NCBI GenBank assembly: GCA_028565635.1
Contig: JAOXYB010045204.1
Location: forward strand, 1 to 12,430
Origin: Phoronis ovalis
Lineage: Eukaryota; Phoronida; Phoronidae
Length of the DNA stretch: 12,430 bases
Reading direction: 5' to 3'
Each line of letters opens with the position of its first letter. Within the stretch, counting starts at the first letter, position 1. Below are positions 1 to 9,118 of the stretch, piece after piece. Under the pieces are notes generated by a model. The model ran no database searches. It was not told where the DNA came from and saw only the letters and a list, made by a program, of their open reading frames with translations. The position numbers were made by a program, and so were the translations under genes.

Positions 1-197
1 ATTACCCTAACGAAGTGAAACTTCCAAACAACACCCCTTAGGAAGTGTCACACCTCCAAAAAAACACCCCTTTTCGTAATTTTAGCCAAAAAGCAGACCC
101 TAAGCACGTAACGCGCCGTCGGTTCGGAAAACATACCCTTTCACGGGAACTTTTGTTGGAACATGGGTACCCACTTTCATATTGACCGCCCCCCGGG
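1..197 (-). mobile_element. Partial MITE-like inverted-repeat element, cut by window edge
   Basis: This is one end of a short non-autonomous DNA transposon. Read on the minus strand from 197 it starts CCCGGGGGGCGGTCAATATG and continues through the same ordered sequence as the complete copy at 8795-9110: the GTGGGTACCCATGTTCCAACA part of the terminal repeat, a GTGAAAGGGTATG block, a CGTTACGTGCTTAGGGTCTG block, and then units carrying CACTTC-x-TTAGGG. The other end is to the left of the window, so the target duplication cannot be checked; the eight bases after the inner end are CAAGAAAC (198-205). No transposase is present. The orientation is opposite to the second copy. The family name is unknown to me. 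Confidence 0.85.
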
Positions 198-2411
198 CAA
201 GAAACCCATTACAACATAAAGTAAAAAGTAAGTATTACTAAGTAAATACTTCAGTGCTGAGTAAACATTTTGTTACTGAGTAAAGATGATGATCATTTAA
301 TAAGTTTTAAAAAAATTCTCGGTGATAAAAGGGAGTTCATTCAGTTTATACAACAGGGTGTTTTTCATGTTATTCCTATTATAGTTGGGGAAACATGAGC
401 ATCCGATAAATATTACCTTGCTTTATGAATCGTCTGTTGAGCGCGATGAGGTAACCACAATTAGGGCATACACATCAAAGTGCTGTCAAGAAATATGAAA
501 AAACACCAAACCACGTTTTTATAGTTTTGTATGATATATGTTGTTATTTTGACTAGTTAATTTTCTTGCGATGAGAACAGTGTCTCATTAACTGTTATGC
601 ACAGACTCTTATTTATAATCACTGCATCTGAATTATGTTCCTGGACCTAGGTGTGAATTCCCTTAGTGGGTGCCTCATTACGTTCCGATAATTCAACACA
701 ATTCTGTTCGCGGTCACAAATAAAGATAGTCATGTCTCATGCTTACTCCCGATTTTTCGTGCAGTCTTAACGAATCAACTATTGTGTGGAATTAATGAGA
801 AATACACAGGATACTGGCCGACTGCTTGAGTATATAATTCCCTCAATTTCAGATGAAAAATGACGTCTTTCAAACAGTGATTTCTCTCACTTTGTGCGAA
901 ATTATACCCAATTCCCCATTGCTGCCCAGGGGCCAAAAGAAAAGGAAAAGAGAATGTACGTGTTGCTGAGCGAATGGTTGCAAGAAAGGCGCGATGTACA
1001 AAATTTCTAGTTTGTTACAGAATTTTAGAAGTAACACAGACCTGCATGTTCATTAGGTACATGGGAGGGTACTTACAACAAGTAGTTCACGGGTCAAACT
1101 GATGTGGTAGGTAAAATTGCTTAAAAACTCATGGTATTGGATTATAGGGAGGTCATTTATTGATATTTGAGGTCATGTACATTTCAAGAGATCAAATTTT
1201 TATTTTTAGCATTCTCCAGTGTCGACAGAAAAGAGGCTGTAATTAAAGAAACAAACTGGTGCTACTGGGTTGTGGTTTCACATGTGACATCCCAGGGTCA
1301 TTTAGAGTTCAAAAAGTTAAAATCTGAAAATTGCTTTGAACTTCCAGGAATGATGTTTTTAGTTGTATCTTTGCCTAAATTCTAGTTCAGTGAACCTGGC
1401 ATTATAAGAAGGTGCAGTGTAATGTTATTAGAGAAAAAACTAAAATAATCTCTTGCCAGATTTCTTGTTTTTCTTGCTGACTAAGACCAGGAAAAAGAGT
1501 AGCTATATAAGGACCCAGGCACGCTTGTTTTCATTTAGTGAACATTTTTTGTTTCACCTGCCTTTACAATACAAAGTAGCAATGAGCAAGAACAGGAACT
1601 CGTATATGTATTCAAAACACATTTTGTACTTTTTCTTCATATGTAGGCAATAATCAGTGCTTTCGCATATAATGAAAATAGATTTCTACTGATTATTTTG
1701 GCTAAAAAGTTTTGTTGCTATGACATTGATAATGATGTATAAGATAACGAACCAAATCCAGCTGAATGTAAGAGAAAAAGTTATTGCAAAGCACATGAGT
1801 TATTGTATTTAGCATGTTGTGATAATACCAAAGCACATTTAATAGGATTCATAATTGTTACAGTGATAATAATTTAATTCCTTTAAATAAGTTAATTTAA
1901 ATGGGATAATGAATTATTTGTAATGTGTAGAGACAGTTGTAGGACCATTCCTGAATAATTATCTCTAAATTTTAAAAATTTAATTAAAATCTTTCTGGTT
2001 AATTGTTTGTGTTATAGTATGTTGTACTGGATGACCCAAATGCTCGACTCAACTTGTGTGTCAAACATGGTAGACACTTCAATTTTAAATAATGTGAAGG
2101 TTATATGTTGCTTTATAAGAATACATCGACAAAAAGCTTCAATTCCTGTTATTTTCTTGATATCTATGTAAAGTGCTATATATGACTTGTTACCATGGCA
2201 ACCGTTTATAAATATTTGAAATAATTCTGAAATAATTCTTTCTTGTTAATTATAGTATAAAAAATAAAAAATAACCCTTTTTTACAAACGATACGCAATT
2301 TCTGGTTGTTTCTTGCTTGCCCAAACAACGACCGGGAGCGTCTTTTTGGGTTTGGGTGTTTTTTTTGTGTGGATGTTAAAAATAGTTCAAATCATAATAA
2401 ATTATAAGCTT
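198..2411. other. Non-genic AT-rich stretch
   Basis: I see no convincing gene here. The open frames are short, have no recognisable motifs and are of the size expected by chance in AT-rich DNA. A 48-codon frame at 864-1007 (+) reads somewhat like protein near its end (MYVLLSEWLQERRD) but has no start codon or clear splice sites. Several short T- and A-rich runs occur near 2255-2285. A T-rich and G-rich patch at about 2336-2376 has no identified role. Confidence 0.5.
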
Positions 2412-2705
2412 TTATGAACGTTGAGAACTCCTGCTTGCATAATTATAGGTTGTCTTAGCCGTTGACTTGAAACCCGGAGAAATGGCAATGTGACCGGGAA
2501 GTGGGTGCCAGTAGGTGGCCCGTCGGACCAACAGCCGCTGCAGTTTATGTGGCCCGAACAACATTTTAGTGGCCTCGGGCTCTCGGACCAGTGTAGATGT
2601 CGAGCCGTTCAAAAAATATAAATCTGGTATGTCTTTCATATTATGTACATAATTAGTAGCTTTGACAGCGTTTCTACTGAATTCCAATTTCAATTTAATT
2701 AGCAA
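2412..2705 (-). other. GC-rich patch with open frames on both strands, nature unknown
   Basis: Inside AT-rich DNA, about 2455-2610 is clearly richer in G and C. The minus strand is open for 97 codons (2705 to 2412). The + strand is also open across most of the patch in two frames; one contains RCSLCGPNNILVASG and ends next to a good-looking splice donor (GTATGT at about 2626). No frame matches a family I recognise. There is internal similarity (GTGGCCCG occurs twice and GTGGCCTCGG once), which suggests a degraded repeat as readily as an exon. I do not call a gene. It could be a decayed exon, a SINE-like fragment or a remnant of another mobile element. Confidence 0.25.
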
Positions 2706-2855
2706 GGTAATTTCTGACTAATTTTACTTTAATTTGTAAGATAACTTTTGAATTCCAATTTCGCTTGAATTATTAATATACCTTTTGAAATCTAACCTCA
2801 CTTCAAACAGGAAGATAATTCTTAGATCCAATTTAGATTCAATTAGTATGTTTCT
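2681..2855 (+). repeat. Degenerate tandem repeat, unit about 36 bp, about five copies
   Basis: Five successive segments can be aligned by eye: 2681-2717, 2718-2751, 2752-2788, 2789-2824 and 2825-2855. Each begins with a version of ATTCCAATTT and most end with a version of TTTTGA or TTCTGA. The first and third units share GAATTCCAATTTC at 2679 and 2750. The units are well diverged, so this is an old minisatellite. An earlier related unit may precede it at about 2640-2680. Confidence 0.55.
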
Positions 2856-3968
2856 GTTTCTTCTATTTGAGAAATGCATTTTACTGAGTTTCACAAATTT
2901 AGAATTTGGAGTTTATCCTATCCACTCATAATTATACACACAATTAATTGCGGCCAAACAAAAGACTGAAAGCTCATTGTTTTATTTACACAACAAAGGA
3001 AATATATTCTGCTACTCATTTTACGCCTTTCTTGACTGCACAATGTATTTATATTTATTTCCGGTAACAATAATATAATGCTAACACACACATAAACTTT
3101 GTGTAAATGGATGTATGGGTTTGACATGTATTTTCCTGTCCCACTGTCAAAGGAACTATTAACATACTGTCACGAAATGAGAAGTGAGTTCAACCTTCAT
3201 ATCTACATACTACGCCAGAATTGAAAGTTTTTCATGGCAAGAATGGAACAAAGTGCTCATGAAAAAGAAGGATTTCCTTTCCAAGCTGGACGAGCAAGTA
3301 TCTACTGTTAAAACAGTACCCATCAATCTAAGTAACACACCCTAATCAGATATCAAGCTTATATATATTCAACACATTGGCCTTACTTCTCTTGTTGCAG
3401 TTACGTCGTGCAATTATGACCTAATTACCAGATAAAAATGTCCGGTTGTCGGTTTTGCTCTCAGTTTGAAAGCCTCGTGTTAAATCACCGGTTCTCTAAT
3501 ACTTCAATTCAACTTCCATGAAACATACAATTTTAGAAAGGATTGTTGAAGGACTTTTGACACGACCAAAATCTAACTTTGCTCATTAACTAACTAAATG
3601 TAAGACAATTTTTGACTCAATAGAGACTTATATTGGATAACTTGTCACTCGATGTGTTAGCAAAGGAACATTCACTGAAACGTGTACAATACTAAAATTC
3701 AAATGTTGTCAACTTGATGCACCGCAAAAACAGGAATTAGGATTGAATAATAAATTTAGCAGTATTATTCAGGTAACAGTTGTGACTTTTACTAAAACAG
3801 CAGGATCTAAAGGCTTAACCAGATGTTTGGAAGACAATACTGGGTGCTTGCAATCGTGAGTTATCAGCTTATTACATGTTTATCACAGCATAACAGCCAG
3901 AAAGACAAGTCACAATATAAATAACTACACATAAGATTTAACATTTGATTCTGAGAAATAGTGGAAAT
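2856..3968. other. Non-genic stretch upstream of the receptor pseudogene
   Basis: No supported gene. The longest protein-like reading is a 54-codon + strand frame at 3181-3342 (stop TAA 3343-3345) that includes SFSWQEWNKVLMKKKDFLSK. It is charged and not low-complexity, but it has no upstream ATG, no clear splice acceptor and no family I recognise, so it is only noted. No promoter element could be assigned to the receptor. Confidence 0.4.
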
Positions 3969-5047
3969 ATGGGAACGACTTGTTCTTCCGAAATCTTCGA
4001 CTTGACAGCAAACAAAACAATTACATTTTCTGATGAGAGATTTGTAACATTTACAGAGAGTAGCAACATTACAACGTTACATGCCATGCTTGTGCATTGC
4101 CAAGTTTCTTGTACTTTGGCCTTTTATGTTCGTTCAATTGCCTACTGTTGTACACAATTCATAGCCGTCCTGCACTACATGATCCCAGCTATATTATTTA
4201 TGCGCTAATTTTGCTGCGGGAGATACATTATTTCCTATTTCATATCTATGTATCTTTCCTCACTTTGACCAGCCAGAATGGCACTTGCTTTATAATTTTT
4301 GTGTGTAATTTTTGCGGTTTCATGCAGCAAACTCTAGCAATGCAATCTATGCTGACTTTAACCTGTATCAGTATTGAAAATATTATGCTTGCTGCTATCC
4401 ACTGCATTATCATTTGAAAATGACCAAGGCCAAAGTTAAAGTGATGGTTGCTCTTTCCTGGAGTTTGGCTATTGTTGCTTGCATACCACCATTTTTTTGG
4501 CTGGAGTGAATGTTATTACGACGCATTTTTACAGATTTGTCAACTAAAATTGGCAGACACAGTATTAAATAGAAGTATGTTCGCCGTAAATGGTCTTATT
4601 TTCTATAGCACAACGGCAACAATTGGAGTTTGTTACTTCAAAATATACAAAGCCACCAGGGCACTTCAACGGCAAGTAGCAACAGGCGTTATAAATATAC
4701 CTCAGGATACATCAAGGAACCAGCTGCCTAAACAATTCAAAATGGCGTCTGTGTTTTTAGCAATTATTATCACTTTCGTTTCGTCACTTTTCCCTCATGT
4801 AGGAACAAGAATTGCAAAGACTCTTGTGGCTCCTCCCTATAGTCTACGGCATAAAGAAGTTGAAAGTTTATCCCTGTTTTTATATTGCACATCAAATGTG
4901 TTAAACCCTATTATTTATGGTGTTGGGAATCGCACTTTGAGGCGTGAATTTGTTCAAGCTATGAGAAAAAGAATTGTAAAGTATACCAAATGTTTATCAG
5001 ATGTTATTATTTATTCAGACCATGCCACAAGATGCAAGAGATACTAA
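3969..5047 (+). pseudogene. Rhodopsin-class GPCR, olfactory-receptor-like, with three frame changes
   Basis: A class A seven-transmembrane receptor would sit in the plasma membrane and couple ligand binding to G proteins; the ligand is unknown. The coding order is ATG at 3969 with an extracellular N-terminus holding two N-glycosylation sites (NKT, NIT); a frame change between about 4064 and 4100; TM1 with the conserved Asn (4136-4138); an olfactory-like SRPALHDPSYIIY stretch; TM2, where the usual Asp is Glu (4220-4222); and the TM3 cysteine (4304-4306) leading to CISIE. A second shift lies in the A-run 4377-4380, after which the frame reads KYYACCYPLHYHLKMT and TM4 with its Trp. A third shift lies in the T-run 4492-4498. 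The rest is open to the stop at 5045-5047: ECL2, TM5 (no usual Pro), TM6 with Pro, NPIIY in TM7 (4904-4918) and a basic helix 8. Its length, about 359 codons, suits the family. It has no introns. The homopolymer shifts could be assembly errors; the first one does not look like one. Confidence 0.8.
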
Positions 5048-5500
5048 ACAATTGTTAAATGCTACTGGACGCAACAATTAAGTCATCAGTAGTTCCTCTC
5101 CTGCACTTTTCTTTAACACTCATTAACATGTACTTTCCAGCAATTTCCTGATGGATAGAACCGCATACGTGTAAGAGTGGTCAGTCCAGTCAACACTGAT
5201 TCAAATTCAAGTTACATGCACACACAGATATGTGCTTTCGTTATTTTTTTAAATATATTTTCCACACATTTGTAACAATGTTCAGTATGATGTGTGTTGT
5301 TCTTGTACTTCAAGAATTGTGTGCTTATCAATGAATTCAAAGTAATCAAACTGTTTTGTGTCAGTTTCACTTTTGAAGATGTTGGAACCAGTCAGTTCCT
5401 TTGATGGCCAATAACGTTATGTTAGGAAAGAATACACTTATCTACCTGAAGTATAATACTTACAATTCTGTAATTATCTACAAATTGTTTGAAGTAGGGT

Positions 5501-5506
5501 AATAAA
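5501..5506 (+). terminator. Candidate polyadenylation signal AATAAA
   Basis: A canonical AATAAA lies about 450 bases after the receptor stop codon, followed by a GT-rich stretch (GGTACGTGGTTATTTGG). Such hexamers are frequent by chance in AT-rich DNA, and the upstream gene appears broken, so the assignment is weak. Confidence 0.25.
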
Positions 5507-5662
5507 GGTACGTGGTTATTTGGAAACATTTTCTACAAAACTTGTTCGGGTGCACTTGGGTGCCGAATATGTTCAATCGGCGTCAAACCGTAGCACTAAC
5601 AAGTAAAACAGACAACTGCTAGTTATGCTACGCACAGCACCAAGATGGCAACATTAATTGCC

Positions 5663-5695
5663 TTGCCAACTACAGTCCCTGCTGTAGTCAGGCAA
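5663..5695. repeat. Short hairpin-forming inverted repeat
   Basis: TTGCCAACTACAG (5663-5675) pairs with CTGTAGTCAGGCAA (5682-5695), leaving one mismatch and one bulged base around a loop of about six bases. It has no clear gene context. It might be part of an older mobile element or a chance stem-loop. Confidence 0.4.
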
Positions 5696-6689
5696 AAATA
5701 AAATCCTTAGCTCAGCAAGAACGCAGCAGACACTCCAATATGCACCAATAACAATACAACAATTACCTGGTGATTGGGACTTCATTTTCTGTTTCTCCTA
5801 AATGAACTACGAGGAACTTTTGGCGATTTTTTATTACAACTTTTTTTTGACTTCAAGTCATGAAGGTAGATGCAAATATTTGGGTGTCTCAAGTTATATT
5901 CATAAAAAAAACATGGAAAGTGAATTTTCTTATTTTTACTTTTTTTATCATGCTCTGTTACAAATAAAGTTCCAGTGTTCCAAAATACAGTTCTCAAATA
6001 TTCGAAAATCTCAAATATCTTTTAAATCTCGTCCATATAATTTCTCCTCCCACAAAAAGTCCTCCAAGTGAAAAAAATAACCACCAATATCCTGACAATT
6101 ATCCTGGCAAGCAGGAGATAATTAATCTTTAAATTGTAGCTCATCGTGACACTGCCTACGGGAGCTGTATACTCTGAGACTCCTGGTGGCAAATACAGTT
6201 TTTTTTCTCATATTGCCCGTACCCAGAGTTTTTTCCGAGACTCGTTTGTCATACCTCTTTTTTGAATAGAATGATATGGGTGGGGTAAATGGCATTTTAA
6301 ATTAGTTTTAGACAAAATTAAGGTATTTAACCTGAGGATAAACACAACACAAAAAAATTGAAAATTAGCTTATCTGAATTATTGTACATTTTGTAATTTT
6401 TCGAAGTAAATTACTTGCGACATCTGGTGAGAAAAGTCGCTGTAAAATTATGATACATATTTCGGATAAAAATTGCAGATAACAAAGAAAATGCTGTACT
6501 TATTTTCTTACACCATATACATGCGGCATTGAAAGTAATTCATTCGTATTATAAATAAAATTGTATCATGTTTTTAAAATGCTAGATGAATCTTCTTCTT
6601 ACGTACATGACGGAAATATTTCGGTCTTAGCAATGAACAGATCCCGGGGAGAAGATGCTTAACTAGATCAAGTATTTTTGAGGGCTGCA

Positions 6690-6780
6690 GGGGGGGGGTT
6701 TCGCGAGCAGCGAGCTTTGTGGTATGTTAAGTCCGAGCACGCGAGCATCCATTTTGACTCGTAAACGCGAGCAGCGAGCT
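6690..6780 (+). repeat. G9 run and a pair of CGCGAGCAGCGAGCT repeats
   Basis: A run of nine G (6690-6698) is followed by two exact copies of CGCGAGCAGCGAGCT at 6702-6716 and 6766-6780, with a related piece GAGCACGCGAGCA between them (6735-6747). The patch is GC-rich compared with its surroundings and carries CpG dinucleotides that the rest of the window largely lacks. It looks like a fragment of a dispersed or tandem repeat family, and no coding sense is apparent. Confidence 0.5.
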
Positions 6781-7040
6781 TTTTTTTACTTGCCTCTTAA
6801 AAGCGAACAGACTCAAGTAGGAACAAGGAGCATTTACAATTCTTAAGTGGGAGCATTGCATTCCGGGGAGGACCCACTCATTTTTAATTTTATACGAAGG
6901 TTAAAAGTTCCGGACAAAAATCTTCCATCTGTACTGGGTCCAATATTTGGAATAATTTGCTTACTGTTGTAAATAAAAATATCTAGACGTGCATAGTAAC
7001 TTGTAAAACGTTTTGCTCGGAAAATGTGAATTGTCGAATA

Positions 7041-7508
7041 CCAAGTCCTAATAATAGACCCAATAACTTAACGTATTGGTCCTAACACCTTCCTATTAAA
7101 AAACTATCGTCTATCGAATTTAATAAAAACTCACCCGTACGATGAAATTATTGATACAGCAATACTACGATGGTCTTAGTTTGTTATTATCAATTAAGAA
7201 AGTATAAATCTACACGTGTAACCAAAGTCAGATGGTTAAAAACCAGTGAAAATCAATTCAAACGCCCGGCAGATACCATTACGGTCCCTTCCGTATTCAT
7301 TGAGTTAAAATTCCTGACAATTCAACAAAAGTTGTGCCACAAGAAATATTTATATATTTTCCACTTGATAATAACAAACTAAGACCACCCGAGCATTGCT
7401 GTATGAGAATTTTCACAGTTTGTTAATTTTGAAAGACGATAGTTTTTTAATAGAAAAGTGTGAGGACCAGTAGGCCTACGCCTGTATTGTGCCTATTACT
7501 AGGACCAC
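7041..7508. mobile_element. Foldback/MITE-like element with long inverted arms
   Basis: The left arm (about 7041-7193) is repeated in inverse order at about 7365-7508. The innermost 23 bases are a perfect match (7171-7193 with 7365-7387), and a second perfect block of 20 bases pairs 7093-7112 with 7434-7453. Outer blocks pair GGTCCT (7078-7083) with AGGACC (7463-7468) and TCCTAATAATAGG-like sequence (7046-7058) with the corresponding bases near 7491-7503. Between the arms are about 170 bases with no coding sense. A TA dinucleotide abuts each proposed outer end (7039-7040 and 7509-7510), which would suit a Tc1/mariner-type target duplication, but the outermost bases align poorly, so the ends are uncertain. 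There is no transposase, so it is non-autonomous. Confidence 0.7.
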
Positions 7509-8497
7509 TAAATACCAGGATAGCTAATAATAAATGTATTCCTTACTAACTGAAATCATGCTCAGTTAATTGTAAAGTTACTAGTTGCCCCAGTTAGCTG
7601 CATTATTTATCCTGTAATCCTCGACTACAAATCTTAATTTCTTACATTACCATAGCTGCAAATACAATACCGCTGGATCGATCATTCAAGGAATCAAGAG
7701 GTTTTTATTATTATAATAATAAATATGCTATGTCGGATTATGCAATTTTTGGTAAATTTCAGATTCCAGTATGCATCGTCTTAAATGAATGCTGTAAATA
7801 ATAATAATAAGCAAACGTTGAATTAGTAAGTGTTTTAAAAGGATAAATTAATAATTAAAGATTGTTTGACTAGGTGTGTTATTACTGTATTCATAATGAA
7901 CTTTAAAACAAAAAGCAGAATTACTTTGCTAGATGCTAATCTTACTAGCACTATAGTATTACTATCCAGCTTCTGTCTACACTGTAGATTAATACTTGAC
8001 TGTCAATTAAAGATACTGAATCAATAATTTATTATCAGTAATGTCTAATAATTTGGTAGCTGTTGACACTGCAATAGCTAAATAAACAGTATTACAAATA
8101 TGCCCAGACCTTTCGCGTTGATAATTTATTAGCATATATATTCTTGTTAACCTTCATACACTAGATATGGGTAATTAGAATCTACCCAGTTATTCCAGTA
8201 TAGTAGCCGTAACAAACAATTCCTACTCAAGTGTGTGTGCGTGTGTGTGTGTGTGTACATGCCGGTTTGTTACATCGCTTTTGCAGTCGCGGATAATTCC
8301 GAAGCGTTAGATAAGTCCACTCCGTTTAAATCAGGATATTCACCGATTAAGTATAAAGTTATTCTGCTACAATTTTGACTGCTGATGACCAAATATTAAA
8401 ACAGGTTATTTGAACTTAGATGTGCGCAGCTGCTTTTAAATAGTTTTTATAATTACAATGTATTTTCTCTTTCTGGATTTTTACAAAGCATGGATAG
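7509..8497. other. Non-genic AT-rich stretch with simple repeats
   Basis: No gene is seen. Small features are a perfect 20-bp A/T palindrome of TTA/TAA triplets at 7704-7723, a short AAT run at 7796-7810 and the GT repeat listed separately. The rest is unremarkable AT-rich sequence. Confidence 0.5.
8231..8256 (+). repeat. GT dinucleotide microsatellite
   Basis: Thirteen GT-type dinucleotides in a row with one interruption (GC at 8239-8240). This is a simple-sequence repeat and likely length-variable between individuals. Confidence 0.9.
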
Positions 8498-8691
8498 ACT
8501 CTAGGATATAAAGTTTTATATATCCTAGGTAGACTTAAGCAGCGGAAAGGGGATCTATCCGGGAAAGAAAGACATACTTTAAGGAAGAGCTTTGGTTCGC
8601 TGGTGGAAAAAAGAAAGTGCAGAGATGTTTGGTTAAAAGACCACTGGTCAGAATCCAGCTCCACAACAGCCTGCACAAACTGCAATGCCTA
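8498..8691 (+). other. Possible orphan exon with a FYVE-like start (W-x8-C-x2-C)
   Basis: A 64-codon open stretch without ATG runs to a TAG at 8690-8692. Its second half is charged and not low-complexity, reading KRKCRDVWLKDHW and then TACTNCNA. The pattern W-x8-C-x2-C matches the spacing at the start of FYVE zinc fingers, which bind phosphatidylinositol 3-phosphate on endosomes. The defining RRHHCR motif would have to lie in a following exon and is not seen nearby. A possible acceptor AG is at 8527-8528 and a weak donor GT at 8692-8693. The motif is short and could be chance. A hairpin (8501-8510 with 8519-8528) overlaps its start. Confidence 0.2.
8501..8528. repeat. Perfect 10-bp stem-loop
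   Basis: CTAGGATATA (8501-8510) is the exact reverse complement of TATATCCTAG (8519-8528), with an eight-base loop. No role is assigned. Confidence 0.4.
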
Positions 8692-8786
8692 GTACTAAAG
8701 TACTTGACATCGATCCACCAAAACAATGAACTTACCTTTATGATCAAACTAAACCGGGGAAGGAAAATAATGTCTTTTTTATATTC

Positions 8787-9118
8787 AGTTTAGTCCCGGG
8801 GGGCAGTCGATATGAAAGTGGGTACGCATGTTCCAACAAAATTTCGCGTGAAAGGGTATGCTTTTCGAACCGCCGGCACGTAACGCGTTTAGGGTCTGGG
8901 TTTTTTGGCTAAAATAGCGAAAAGGGCTGGTATTTTTGGAGGTGTGACACTTCGTTAGGGGTGTTTTTCCCAAAGTCACTTGCTTAGGGGTGTATTTTTC
9001 AAAAGACACTTCCTTAGGGGTATTTTTTGCAGAATTTCACTTCGTTAGGGGCTTTTTTGAAAAGCCTTGTTGGAACATAGTACCCACGTTCATATTGACT
9101 GCCCCCCGGGAGTTTAGT
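8787..9118 (+). mobile_element. Complete MITE-like element with 8-bp target duplication
   Basis: The element itself spans 8795-9110 (316 bp). Its ends are inverted repeats of about 44 bp: 8795-8838 begins CCCGGGGGGCAGTC and pairs with 9068-9110, matching at about 40 positions. AGTTTAGT directly flanks both sides (8787-8794 and 9111-9118), a perfect 8-bp target-site duplication. Eight-base duplications are known for hAT, P and some Merlin transposons; the ends do not look like typical hAT ends (CAG...), so the superfamily is open. The interior carries four 29-31 bp units, each with CACTT, TTAGGGG and a T-run (starting near 8948, 8977, 9007 and 9038). There is no transposase. A second family member lies at the left edge of the window in opposite orientation. 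Confidence 0.88.

Larger units (their letters stand above)
5048..7040. other. Non-genic AT-rich stretch
   Basis: No gene is supported. Open frames at about 5782-6071 exist on both strands over the same bases, are dominated by Phe/Tyr/Lys/Asn codons and lack family motifs, as expected for AT-rich non-coding DNA. The stretch contains the hairpin at 5663-5695 and the repeat pair at 6702-6780, listed separately. Confidence 0.5.

Noticed and set aside
1167-1385. 72-codon + strand open frame
   Set aside because: No family motif, AT-driven composition and no supporting splice or neighbour context; length expected by chance.
1453-1653. 66-codon + strand open frame rich in Phe and Lys
   Set aside because: Starts on a non-ATG codon and has the composition of AT-rich non-coding DNA.
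2918-3127. 69-codon minus strand open frame
   Set aside because: Contains hydrophobic and Cys residues but no recognisable domain; nothing around it suggests a gene.
5782-6071. Overlapping open frames on both strands
   Set aside because: Both are dominated by T/A-rich codons and mirror each other; no domain is seen on either strand.
7170-7382. 70-codon + strand open frame
   Set aside because: It lies inside the foldback element and both ends fall in the inverted arms, so it is a by-product of the repeat.
8416-8747. Two overlapping minus-strand open frames
   Set aside because: The more protein-like reading of these bases is on the + strand (possible orphan exon); the minus frames show no motif.
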